From positions 3,619,811 to 3,683,810 of the forward strand of contig OY282605.1 in the NCBI GenBank assembly GCA_958298945.1: DNA of 64,000 nt, given 5' to 3'. Position 1 is the first letter of the stretch, and every line of letters starts with the position of its first letter. The translations under genes were made by a program, and so were the position numbers. The stretch comes from Atherix ibis (Eukaryota > Arthropoda > Insecta > Diptera > Athericidae). Under the pieces are notes generated by a model. The model worked only from the letters and a program-made list of their open reading frames with translations. It was not told the origin of the DNA and searched no databases. Positions 35,780 to 45,975 of the stretch are shown here, one piece after another.

Positions 35780-36590
35780 AGCTCTGGTCTCTATTGGCGA
35801 AAAACTCGACTAACGATTTTCACAATATTTGATTGACGCCAATTTCTTATCAGTAAGGAAGTTCTGCAATGATAAAAAAAGACAACGATAAAGGCCACAC
35901 ACGTGTTGTGTTTTATCAGGTGCGGACTATAAAGTGGATGCATCAAAACTTCCCAACTAAACTCTTGGTGTTTCTGACGAGTCATTATCGACGAGTCCTG
36001 ATTGAACACAACACCTCTCCTGTTGACCAATTTTGGTTAATCGGTAGCTTCAAACGGTCCAATTATGGAAGCAGCTCATAGTAGATGATTCCTTACCAGG
36101 CCCACTAAATGCACAGCAAAACCTTCCTGGCCGTTACTCCTGGTTTGGCCACCGTTTGAGCTGCTTCACCGAACTTTGACAACAATCGTTTTCGCACAAT
36201 ATTATCGTGCTGTAACCCATTTATTATACACAGTCACCAGCCGTTTAAGAAATGGGTCGATTTCGTTCCGTTTGGCCAATGCCTTGCAGATTGAAATTCG
36301 AGCCCTCGTGTTTTTTGCGTCAATTGTGCGTGGCACTCAAAAATCTAGCTTCTTTTTGAATCCTGGTTTTTATGCAGATGGTTTAAAAATATTTTGTGGT
36401 CGATCTTTACATGCTAACATGCCGGTCTGCTTCGATCATTTGCATGATTTTATCCACATTTTCGACGATGGACCTACCTTTGCAAGGTGCATCTTTAACA
36501 TAAAAAATATCGGAACAGAATCGACGAAACCAAAATTACGCATAATTGGCTATAACAGTATCGCGGGACCATAAACACCATTCACAAAAT
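35780..36590 (-). mobile_element. Degenerate mariner remnant, cecropia/Hsmar1-like
   Basis: On the minus strand, fragments in several frames follow the order of a mariner transposase: IVENVDKIM (about 36480), RNEIDPFLKRLVT (about 36270-36235), SKFGEAAQTVAKPGVTARKV (about 36180-36115), then VNRRGVVFNQDSS (about 36030-35990) and FSWEVLMHPLYSPHL (about 35970-35930). The second catalytic Asp is readable in NQDSS; the third region is lost. Stops and indels are many, so this is an old copy. The 132-residue plus-strand frame over it is an antisense shadow. Confidence 0.75.
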
Positions 36591-36704
36591 TGTAAAATAT
36601 ACAGAATTTTCTGTTTGTTAATTTGCATCTTTTACACCCTATAACTCAAAATTGAATCGACATAAAAAAAACTGAAAAAAACCTAAACTTTTTTGATCAA
36701 TACT

Positions 36705-37985
36705 TAGATTAAAGAATACCTGGATAGGTCCTACATCAGATTTTCGTATATGTATACTCAATTTTCTGGCTTAATTATCTCAAAAGCGGGGAGAAATCGG
36801 ACCGCTTGCATACTTTTGTGTAGATTTTATTATATAGGCATGACACCCACTGACATCTTGTTTTCATAATAGAAACTAATTGAATTGCAAAAGCATAATT
36901 TATGTTAATTTTAACTCACTTATTGGAAACAAAAATACAATTTAAACACAACGACAGGCAATTTTTATTTTTTGTAACAATATTTTGATATTTTGATATG
37001 AAATGGAATTGTAAATTTAGGTTTATTATTTATTTTGTAATGCTTGCATACTTTTGCTGCTTACCGAAATGCTTGCATACTTTTGTTGTTTATTTTACCG
37101 GTAAAAATTTCCGGTAAAAATATTCGGTAAAACTTTTCGATAAAAATTTTCAGTAAAAAGCTTCTATAAAAAGCTTCGGTAAAAATGTTCGCTAAAAATT
37201 TTCGGTATAAATTTCCGGTAATAATTTTCGGTATAAATTTTCAGTAAAAATCTTCGCCAAAAATTTTCGGTAAACATTTTCAGTAAAAATCTTCGGCAAA
37301 AATTTTCGGTAAAAATGTTTGGTAAAAATGTTCGGTCATAATAGTCGGTAAAAATGTTTACTAGAAATTTTCGGTCATAATTTTTGGCAAAAATTTCCGG
37401 TAATAATTTTCGGTAAAAATTTTCGGTAAAAATTTTCGGTAAAAATTTTCAGTAAAAATGTTCGGTAAAAATTTTCGGTGATAATTTTCGGTAAAAATTT
37501 CCGGTGGAGGCTGTACCCGAAAGTGTCCACGATGATCCATCTGTGTCTTAGATTAAAGACTATCTAGATAGAACCGTACGTCAGATTTTGTATTTATAAC
37601 ATGAATACGCAATTTTCTAGCCGAATTATCACAAAAGCGGCGAGCAATCGTAACGCTTGCATACTTTTGTGTAGATTTTTTTCTACGTAGACATGACACC
37701 CACTGACATCTAGTTTTCGTAATAGAAATTTATTGAATTCCAAAAGCATAATTTATATTCATTTTAACTCACTTAATTCAAAGAAAAATACAATTTAAAC
37801 ACAACGTCAGGCAATTTTTATTTTTTGTACAATCTTTTGGTATGAAATGGAATTATTTATTTTGTAAATATCAATTAAATATCAAACGCCTCAATTTTGT
37901 AGACTTTCGGATAGTTTTTAAACACCTAATTCTCCATGAAAGTGGTAGCATATGGAAATGCTTGCATACTTTTGTTGCTTTTCAA
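36705..37985 (+). repeat. Direct repeat pair flanking a 13-bp satellite
   Basis: A block beginning TTAGATTAAAGAATACCTGG at 36708 recurs as TTAGATTAAAGACTATCTAG near 37549. Both continue with CGCTTGCATACTTTTGTGTA, GACATGACACCCACTGACAT and a region ending in GCAATTTTTATTTTTTGTA. They lie about 840 bases apart on either side of the 13-bp satellite at 37087-37505. The second block leads into the long inverted repeat shared with 44390-45370. Confidence 0.85.
37087..37505. repeat. 13-bp satellite CGGTAAAAATTTT, about 32 units
   Basis: The unit CGGTAAAAATTTT repeats with small changes (CAGTAAAAATCTT, CGGTCATAATTTT and so on) for about 420 bases. The same satellite in inverse orientation is at 45372-45597. 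Confidence 0.9.
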
Positions 37986-38940
37986 GTTCTTATTTTGACA
38001 TTTATCGGAAAGTTTAAGTGAAAGGGTAGTTTTTATGTTTTTTTGAAGTATTTACGAAAAAGTAAGCATTTATATAAATAGTTTTATTGTTGACAACATT
38101 TTATTAGGAAGTTTTTATTTCAGAATATGAAGTTTTTTTATAAAGGGTTGCTGGTCATTCAACGGTATGAGGAAGTCGGGAACATCTTTCTTTAGGTAAG
38201 TTGACATCCTCATTTTTACTAGAGAACTTAACAAAAATTTAGTTTACAATGTGTTTAATTGGCTTTTAAAGATTTATTTTGTCCAAAAAGTGGTTAAGAA
38301 GTGAACAGTTCGTCATTCAATAAATGTAAACAAATGTGATGTTGACAGTTCAATGTTTACCAGAAAATAGTTCCATGCTGGCGTACGTAAAGTGTGTGTA
38401 AGAAAATTTAAGGGAACAGATTTTTTAGTCATTGCTGTTTTCATTGTGTTAAAATAAATAAAGTATATTCGTCGGTAGGCTTATTATTTAAATAAATGTG
38501 TTTGCATTTGTGTTTTTGCTTGCTCGATTAGATCATTTTGTAATGCATTTACTAAATAATATTGTTCGCAATTTTTTTTTTAAATATTAGTTATTAATTA
38601 TTTTAGTACATTAAATTTTTCATCTTGTAATTTAATTTTAAAGCATTTTCTTTAATGTTGTATACGATTAACACAATCTATATTATTAAGAACTTGTTGT
38701 AATAATCTATGTAATTAATGTTTTATTTTTTAATTTAATTTCATTTATGCACATGCTTATATAAATTACCATTTCAATTCACAAATACACATTTATATTA
38801 TAAAGAAGCTTTCAATATCTACAAATGCTTGATTAACATTAAAATTTATACTAAGTTGTAGTCTAGCTTTAATTTCAAAATAATATTGAAATCCATTTAA
38901 TTTATTTTGCCTTTTTGGAATGGATTTTTATTTTACTGAT
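37640..38940 (+). repeat. Long inverted repeat, left arm
   Basis: This arm pairs with 44390-45370 in opposite orientation. Matching landmarks include GACATGACACCCACTGACAT (37690 / 45280), CGGAAAGTTTAAGTGAAAGG (38008 / about 44970), TATTTACGAAAAAG, TTTACCAGAAAATAGTTC (38355 / 44655) and TTTTTGGAATGGATTTTTAT (38910 / 44430). The arms differ by many point changes and some indels, so they are not a recent duplication. No protein-coding frame is visible. Confidence 0.85.
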
Positions 38941-38944
38941 ACAA

Positions 38945-39292
38945 TGTATGTATGTATGTGGCTTGAGATATAGTAGATCAGATTCTGTAATTAATTAAAT
39001 AAGATTAAGAAAATATTCAAAATTTTATCAATTTTTTTTTTAGTTAAAACATTTTTTTCGCTCCCTCCCAACCCTTCTTCTTCGTTCATTCCCCTCTTCA
39101 TATAAAACTAAACTCGCTAGTATAAAAATAAAACTTATTTGACTAAATTCCAAATTAAAAATTGATAAAACTATCTTAAAATTATTTTTATATTTATTTT
39201 AGAATAAAAACTGTTGCCAAATTTTAACTAAAGAATTATTTGATAATAAAAAAAGGAGCCAAATTTCTTTTGGAAATTGGTCTCGCGCTATC
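38945..39292. other. AT-rich spacer before the tRNA gene
   Basis: Includes a short ATGT repeat (ATGTATGTATGTATGTGG at about 38943) and no gene. Confidence 0.5.
39248..39254 (-). terminator. RNA polymerase III terminator of the tRNA gene
   Basis: Seven A on the plus strand, so T7 on the transcribed minus strand, 38 bases past the tRNA 3' end. This is the usual Pol III stop signal. Confidence 0.7.
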
Positions 39293-39364
39293 AGGTTCCA
39301 CCGAGATTTGAACTCGGATCGCTGGATTCAAAGTCCAGAGTGCTAACCATTACACCATGGAACC
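39293..39364 (-). tRNA. tRNA-Gln (anticodon TTG)
   Basis: The 72-nt minus-strand sequence folds as a full cloverleaf. The acceptor stem is GGTTCCA / TGGAACC with discriminator T. The D arm is GTGT...GCAC with the A-box TGGTGTAATGG. The anticodon stem CTGGA / TCCAG has loop CTTTGAA, giving anticodon TTG (39329-39331), which reads CAA. The T arm is CCGAG TTCAAAT CTCGG, with B-box GAGTTCAAATC. There is no intron and CCA is not encoded, as usual in eukaryotes. All stems pair without mismatch, so it is probably functional. Confidence 0.97.
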
Positions 39365-40129
39365 AATATGTATACAATTCCTCACATTTTCCTACTTAAA
39401 TAAAAACAATTTGTTTATAATGAAAATTAAATATATTTTTTTTGCTATTAGATTTTATTTGCTATTAGATTTATAAAAGCAAATAATTCTATTCATTTAT
39501 TAAATTATCTAAATATGTCTTGTATGGAAAGTGCAGCATTTGTAAGGTTTTTTACAAACAAACCTTTCATTTCGATGATATTAAATGAACCGTTTCGTCC
39601 CACATGTACCGATACTTATCGACTGATTGATAATTAAAATTAATTAAAATACACAGACAGGGTGTTTTTATTGCCCAAAAGTGAATTTTTAAAAAATTAT
39701 TTAATTTTTTTGTTTTATTAATTTTTTAATCCAACATTTGTATGGTTCGAAGAGAGATGAGGTTTATTACAACATCGTGTAAACACACAGTGGTGGTCAT
39801 TAAAATACATCCACCTACCACCGACTATGGCAGAGTAAAATATTCAATGCCAACCAATATAATTTGGCGAGGGGGGATTGTGGATCATTTATATATATTT
39901 ATTAATTATAAATTTTAAAAGCATAATTAGCCGTTTTTCTATTCATATAAACTACTATTTATATTTAATATTTTTTTTATGTGAAACATCTTAGCTTTCA
40001 GTATGTGGAAGTAAGTAATTTCGTGAATGAGATGGAAATGTGTAACAGGAAGTAGGGAGAACCGCACGCTATTCAATGTGTCGTGTGATTTTTTTACTGT
40101 TTGGTAATTTTTTTTTTGACAGCTCACGC
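39365..40129. other. AT-rich spacer
   Basis: No gene recognised. CACACAGTGGTGGTCATTAA at about 39786 resembles a Tc1-type terminus, but I found no partner repeat. Confidence 0.4.
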
Positions 40130-40690
40130 TTGACACGTGACATGTGTCAAAGGCAAAAGTGCTCAGATAGCATTGCGATTTCATCATAGAAAGGCTTACA
40201 CCCGAGCAACGCTTACAAATTATTGAATTTTATTATTAAAATTCGTATTCTGTGAAAAATGTGTTTCTTCATAAATCGACCTATTGAGCAAGTAATTAAT
40301 TCAACGCTTAGTGACAAAATTTCGCAACAATTTTACCCTATTGGATATCAAACCACCAATCTGGGTGTGTACAGAGGAAAATATTGCTGTCAAAGCGGCC
40401 AGTGTTGATGGAGACTGCGATTTATACATTTGTCGACGTTCACAGCAATTGAGGTTGTGTTACTCGACTATGTGGAAGATTTTACACAAGGATCTCGGGT
40501 CTGAAAGTTTATAAAATACAGCTCGTGCAAGAACTGAAGTCGAACGACCTGCCAAAGCGTCGAATGGTGAGGAGGTCTTAGAACAAGTTGAGGAAAATCC
40601 GTTTTTTTACCAAAAAATTACGTTCAGCAACGAAGCTCATTTCTGATTACTTCGATGCTCAAATGGAAAAAGTGGATTACTTTTCAAAAT
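40130..40690 (+). mobile_element. DD41D-type Tc1/mariner fragment, 5' end and N-terminal half
   Basis: Plus-strand remnants begin with ERLTPEQRLQIIEFYY at 40190 and continue in shifted frames: QVINSTLSDKISQQFYP, DIKPPIWV, CTEENIAVKAASVDGD, ICRRSQQLRLCYSTMWKILH and KDLGSESL (to about 40512), then QELKSNDLPKRR and FYQKITFSNEAHF, where the first catalytic Asp (family: SDEAHF) is Asn. It ends near 40690. The same family has pieces at 5438, 11050 and 59746. It is a dead 5' fragment. Confidence 0.65.
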
Positions 40691-40844
40691 TAACGAAATA
40701 ACTTGTAAATTATTTATTTATTCTTAATTAAAACTATTAAAATATATGTTTTCGTTAATAATGTTTATTACATTGATATTTATATATAAGGAATTTTATT
40801 TCAAATTTGGCATTTTAAAGTATTCATAATGTTTACGTAAGGTA

Positions 40845-41616
40845 TGCGAGGTCTGTTCAAAAAGTATCGCGAATTTTGAATTTCCGCGGGTTATGTTACG
40901 TATATTCGATTTTTGGTATTCATGTCTCTCACTTATGTTGGACAAGTTCGACCATTTTGAATGTTCAGTTAATTTTTGACAGCTGCTTTGCTTGCACGTG
41001 TTTTGGCTCACCTTCGATTTTTGCCCATTTTCGACCAAAAACAGCATCGCATTAACATTTCTAAGGAGCTGTTGGACTCTGTCCGCGATGACCCAAATTT
41101 GCTCCAGAGGGTTATAACTGGTGACGAATCATGAGTTTATGGTTATGACGTGAAAACCAAAGCTCAATCATCCCAATAGAAGCTGCCGCACGAGCCAAGA
41201 CCGAAAAAAGCGCACCAAATTCGGTCGAATGTGAAGGTTTCGCTTACACTTTTCTTCGATTGCAGGCGCGTGGTGCATCATGAGTTCTTTCCACAGGGTA
41301 GAACGATCAATAAGGAATATTACCTGCAAGTAAATATCATAAGGAATATTACCGCCCGAATTTGTGTAAGAACAAAAATTGGCTTTTGCACCATGATAAC
41401 GCCCCTGCTCACGTATCGTTGCTTGTGCGCAAAAATCGAAGACGAGCCAAAACACGTGCAAGCAAAGCAGCTGTCAAAAATTAACTGAACATTCTAAAAT
41501 GGCCAAACTTTTCGGCATAAGTGAGAGACATGAGTACCAACATAACGCCACAAAAAAATCGAATATACGTAACCCGCTGAAAATCAAAATTCGCGATACT
41601 TTTTGAACAGACCGCG
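40845..41616 (+). mobile_element. Foldback mariner derivative with inverted 5' ends and TA duplication
   Basis: The left end (GTCTGTTCAAAAAGTATCGC at 40851) and its reverse complement at the right end (to 41616) are flanked by TA at 40843-40844 and 41617-41618. The match is not limited to a short ITR. About 180 bases of the 5' region (to roughly 41030) recur inverted at about 41437-41616. Between them the plus strand holds the mid-part of a mariner transposase: LLQRVITGDES, VVHHEFFPQGRTINKEYYLQ and HHDNAPAH, with stops. The C-terminal third and the true 3' end are absent, replaced by the inverted 5' end. Confidence 0.85.
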
Positions 41617-42688
41617 TATTTAGTTATAAATCTCTGCATGTCATTATATTTTTATAATGAAATTGGGTTGGTTATTCATAAAAAAAGGCAATTTTTATAT
41701 TTTCCAAAAAATTTCTTGGTCTTCCTTCCCCGTTGTAGTGACAAATCGAATATTTTTAATTCCGAGTCTGAGCAAACATAATAAAAATAATAGAAAAACA
41801 AAAGACAGATTAATACTCCCCACCAGTTTCTTATAAATGGTCTGCTATAGGTTTTATGTAGAAAATATTCCCTTGGGTGATGGAATAGAGACGAGGAAGG
41901 TATACGAAAGTTTCACAGGATTATGTCCAGTTACGACTATACTCAGTGTACACTTTCCTTTGCTAGGCATGCTTGATACTTCTTTTTTGTGGAGATAGTG
42001 GGCAAATCATGTCTGAATCATACATGCATCAGTATCAGAAGCTTCCAAAAAGTTATAATTTTTATTATTATAATTGTTCTCTAGCCTAATTTTCTATTTT
42101 TTTAATTATAAAACGTAAATATTTATGAGCTTCGGTATCGAAATAAAAACAAAAATCATGCCCGCTTTGTTGAGTGTTAATCAGAGACTGCACACGGACT
42201 TGCAAGCTAATATGTGTTATATTTGTATAAATTCTCGGCTATGCAATTTAAATTTAACGGTAAATACAATAACAATGTAAAATTTTTAGTTATTTACTGT
42301 GTTGCCAAATTTAATCAAAGTAAACTTATATCGACCCAAAATGGACTTACAATATTAATTTTTTTGACCATAAATTGTTTATTGTTCAATAAAAAGAGCT
42401 TATTACTAAATTTTTTTTCAAAATAAACGGCTCCATATATAACATACTTTGAAAATGCCAATATTAATTTTTCATATTTAAATTTATTTTTCATCCCCTT
42501 TTGTTTGAAATAAAAAAAAACAAACAAAAATTTGTTTAAAATTTTTTGTTACTGACAAAATGTTTTTTTTCCCAATTATTTTCACGAGTACAAAAATAAT
42601 GTTTTTTTTTCCAATACAAATAAAAATAAAACTTTTTCAAAACAAATTGCTTTTTTGGTATTTTTTTTAAACAATTGAATTTTTAGTT
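41617..42688. other. No gene recognised
   Basis: Positions 41690-42050 have mixed composition but give no recognisable frame; the rest is AT-rich. Confidence 0.45.
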
Positions 42689-42826
42689 TAATTTTTTTTT
42701 TTATTTATTTAGATATTTACAACTACAACATAGTAATAAGCAAATTTTTGCAATAGTATTAATTAACTTGATAGGGTGTGGGGAGTAAACATCCAATGAA
42801 GTTCCTCCTGCTAGCGTGTGTTTCTG

Positions 42827-43705
42827 TTAGGCCTCAGTATTTAAGTAAATCACGCAGTGGTTACTTAAATACTGAGTGACGCTTAAGTCTTCGATGGGTA
42901 TTTCTAGGGAAGGAAATGGAGGATAGTTCTTGAAGAAGAGGATTATTATGATTGAGGACACGGGAACGGAACTTTTTATAACGAGATACAGCCACATAAA
43001 AACAAATGGGACTTTAAGATCACGATGAATAACAGTATTGCGAACATAAAAGGGGGCATCAACAATTGTAGGAGTATTTTTGATTGAAAGGATTGGATTC
43101 AACGGGAATTAGAAGGCTTAGAAGATCCCCAGAGTTCTAGTCCGTATGTCCATATGGGTTTCAGTAAGGTATTGTATAATAGAACTTTGCTGTCTATAGT
43201 AAGTTTGGAACGTTTGTCTAGAAGTCGAAGTAGTTTTAGGTATCGTCTTTTAAGTTCTTGTCTTTTAAGTCTTGTATGTGGGTTCCATGTCAAGCGTTTG
43301 TCTAAGTACAGTCCTAGATACCGAGCTTCGGTGTGTTGAGGTATGGTACTACCATTAAGGTATATGGGAGGGCATGTCTCACGACGGTGAGTAAAAGTTA
43401 CCTGGATAGATTTACGTTCATTGACTTTTATTCTCCACTTAGTAAACCAGTTCTGGAGGGTTTGGATTTGGATTTGGAGAGTTTCGGAAGCATGTTGGGG
43501 ATTTTCGCTAGATGCAAGGCAGGCCGTATCATCGGCGTAACATATGTAGCAAAGAAGGTATTAGGGCAGGTTGGGATATCGGGTGTGTAAATGTTGTAGA
43601 GGATGGGTCCAAGTATGCTACCCTGAGGAACCCCAGCCAATATCGGAGAGATATTGGACAGTTCGTTGGATTCATTTACTTGGAAGTGTCGGTTGGATAG
43701 TTTAA
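42827..43705 (-). pseudogene. Jockey-type reverse transcriptase, C-terminal part
   Basis: The minus strand begins LSNRHFQVNES (about 43695), then the RT motif AGVPQGSILGPILYNIYTPD (about 43640-43580). The catalytic YADD-type box ADDTA is intact at about 43536-43522 (GATGAT at 43528-43533) but lies in a different frame from AGVPQGS, so a small indel near 43540 breaks the gene. Downstream are QNWFTKWRIKVNE, IYLNGSTIPQHTEARYLGL (about 43370), DKRLTWNPHTRLK and KPIWTYGLELWGSSK (about 43150-43110), then the C-terminal tail to 42827. The N-terminal RT, the endonuclease and ORF1 are absent through 5' truncation. Confidence 0.8.
42833..42876. repeat. Perfect 16-bp inverted repeat (hairpin)
   Basis: CTCAGTATTTAAGTAA (42833-42848) and TTACTTAAATACTGAG (42861-42876) are exact reverse complements with a 12-base loop. 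The equivalent region of the other LINE copy (about 14935) does not show the right arm. Confidence 0.9.
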
Positions 43706-44110
43706 TTAATATTTTAAAGCTACATTTTTATGTAAACAAATTTACTTTTTTTCGATTTAATACTTCTACTTTTAGTGGATAATAGTAAAATATAACTGAA
43801 CACATTGCTATAGAAAAAAGAACAATAGTTAAAACGAACTTAATTGGTACGATTACACAAATGACTACTATAATATAAAATTAGTACAATTAATATAAAA
43901 TATGTCAAAATGTCAACAAAAAAAAAGTTTCCAATACTAAAACTGTAAAAATTCCTCTTAAAGCGAAAGGAACAATCGGCTAACCTGAATAAGTTTCCTA
44001 CAATTTATGGTGAAAAGCGTTGAAAATTATTTTCAGCTCATAACGATATGGCCACTTGTAAATACAGGGTGGGGCAAAATTGGACTGACTTTGACACACA
44101 CACGCAATAC
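43706..44110. other. AT-rich spacer
   Basis: No gene or repeat recognised. Confidence 0.5.
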
Positions 44111-44355
44111 AACAGAAACGGCGTAAATCAGTAGGGGCCAATTTTAAAGTTCATAATGCGATTGAAGCAGTTCGTTTAAAACCATTTCTGATATGTGATG
44201 ATGTCATTTATGCGTTAACAAATTGATTTTTTTATATTGCGGATTTTGTTATTTGATGAAATAAGTTGTGGAAATATGAAATATGTGTAAAACACAGTAA
44301 TCTATTTTAAAATATAATTTATTTATTTAAATTATTATATATTTTCATTTTATTT
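44111..44355 (+). repeat. Dispersed repeat X, copy 2
   Basis: Same orientation as copy 1 at 35379-35625, sharing AACAGAAACGGCGTAAATCA and the T-rich end. Confidence 0.8.
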
Positions 44356-44389
44356 TATTAAAACAGATTTATAAAGTGGAAGAGCATAT

Positions 44390-45370
44390 AAAAATATTAA
44401 TTTCAAGATATTTGATTATATCAAAACAAATAAAAATCCATTCCAAAAATGCAAAATGAATTAAATGAGAGAATTGACATATTATGTTAAAATTAAAACC
44501 ATACCGCAACTTAGTAAATATAAATTTTAGCAATGGGGAATTTAAAATAAATGATTGTGTTAATATGAATCAAATAAATTTTTAGTTGCAAGCACATTTG
44601 TATTCCGTAAATACGCAAGGGATAAGCAGACTTTGCGTACACCGCCACTGAACTATTTTCTGGTAAAACATTGAACTGTTTATTTAATGACGAACTTTTC
44701 ACTTTTTAATCACTTTTGGACTAAAAGCCAATTAAACGCATTGTAAACTAAATTTTTGTTAATTTCTCTAGTAAAATTGATGATGTCAACTTACCGAAGA
44801 AAGAAATTTCCGGTTTCCTCATGCCGTTAAATGACCCAGCAATACTTTATAAAAAAACTTCATATTCTGAAATAAAAACTTCCTATTAAAGTGTTTTCAA
44901 CAATAAAACTATTTATATAAATACGTCCTTTTTCGTAAATACTTCAAAAAAACATAAAAACTACCCTTTCACTTAAACTTTCCGATAAATGTCAAAATAA
45001 GAACTTGAAAAACAACAAAAGTATGCAAGCATTTCGGTATGCTACCACTTTCATGAAGAATGGCGTGTTTAAAAACTATCCGAAAGTCTACAAAATTGAG
45101 GCGTTTGATATTTAATTGATATTTACAACATAAATAATTCCATTTCATATCAAAAGATTGTACAAAAAATAAAAATGCCTGACGTTGTGTTTAAATTGTA
45201 TTTTGTTTGGATTAAGTGAATTAAAATGAATATAAATTATGCTTTTGGAATTCAATAAATTTCTATTACGAAAACTAGATGTCAGTGGGTGTCATGTCTA
45301 CATAGAAAAAAAAATAGATGTCAGTGGGTGTCATGTCTACATAAAAAAAAAATGTCAGTGGGTGTCATGT
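44390..45370 (-). repeat. Long inverted repeat, right arm
   Basis: Reverse-complement relative of 37640-38940 (landmarks are given under the left arm). It leads directly into the inverted 13-bp satellite. Near its end GTCAGTGGGTGTCATGTCTA is present three times in a row (about 45280-45374), a local triplication not seen in the left arm. Confidence 0.85.
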
Positions 45371-45371
45371 C

Positions 45372-45597
45372 TACTTCGAAAATTTTTACCGAAGTTTTTT
45401 ACCAAACATTTTTATCGAAAAGTTTTACCAAAAATTTTTACCGAAAATTATTACCGGAAATTTTTACCAAAAACTTTTACTGAAAATTATTACCGGAAAT
45501 TTATACCGAAAATTTTTACAGAGCATTTTTACCGAAGCTTTTTACAGAAGCTTTACCAAAAAATTTTATTGAAAAGTTTTACCGAAAATTTGTTTTT
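45372..45597. repeat. 13-bp satellite, inverted copy
   Basis: About 16 units of AAAATTTTTACCG and variants. Because the period is 13 bases, an open frame through it shows a 13-residue repeat (YRKFLPKIFTEN type) at 45239-45625. This frame is a by-product of the satellite. Confidence 0.9.
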
Positions 45598-45975
45598 TTT
45601 TAAAATAATTTTGGTGAAACTGTAGTTTAGAAAAAATATGGGTTTGATAGAGCTTTTATTTCAAAGAAAATTTACATTTGTATTATCTTCTGGTTAGCAT
45701 CGATTAATTATTCGAAATTTCTTATTTTTTTTATAACTCTACAAAATATCATATATATTGTGTTGGAATTTAAAATTTCATTTTATTTTTTTTGCAATCC
45801 ACTTATTCGAAACTAAAAAACATAATTAAAATTTTCAACTTACCTATTTTAATATTTCTATTAAATATCATTTTAATTAACTGAAAAATTCACATATTAT
45901 AATTGAACAAATGCCTTTCATAATTAAATTTAATTGTTAAAAGTTTATTTTCGGGAGATTTACTATTTTTAAATA

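Larger units (their letters stand above)
42690..43705 (-). mobile_element. Jockey-type LINE, 5'-truncated, second copy
   Basis: The minus strand runs from a truncated 5' edge at about 43705 to a poly-A-like tail (T-rich plus strand at 42690-42712). The 3' UTR and coding end match the other copy at 14825-16380. A 16-bp perfect hairpin is inserted near the coding end (42833-42876). The order of motifs on the minus strand is typical of Jockey-clade reverse transcriptases. Confidence 0.85.

Noticed and set aside
36176..36574. 132-residue plus-strand frame
   Set aside because: It is the antisense of a degenerate minus-strand mariner remnant.
37087..37505. Telomere-like or origin-like iterons
   Set aside because: The 13-bp unit is not a known telomere repeat, and it also occurs inverted at 45372-45597 as part of a dispersed repeat.
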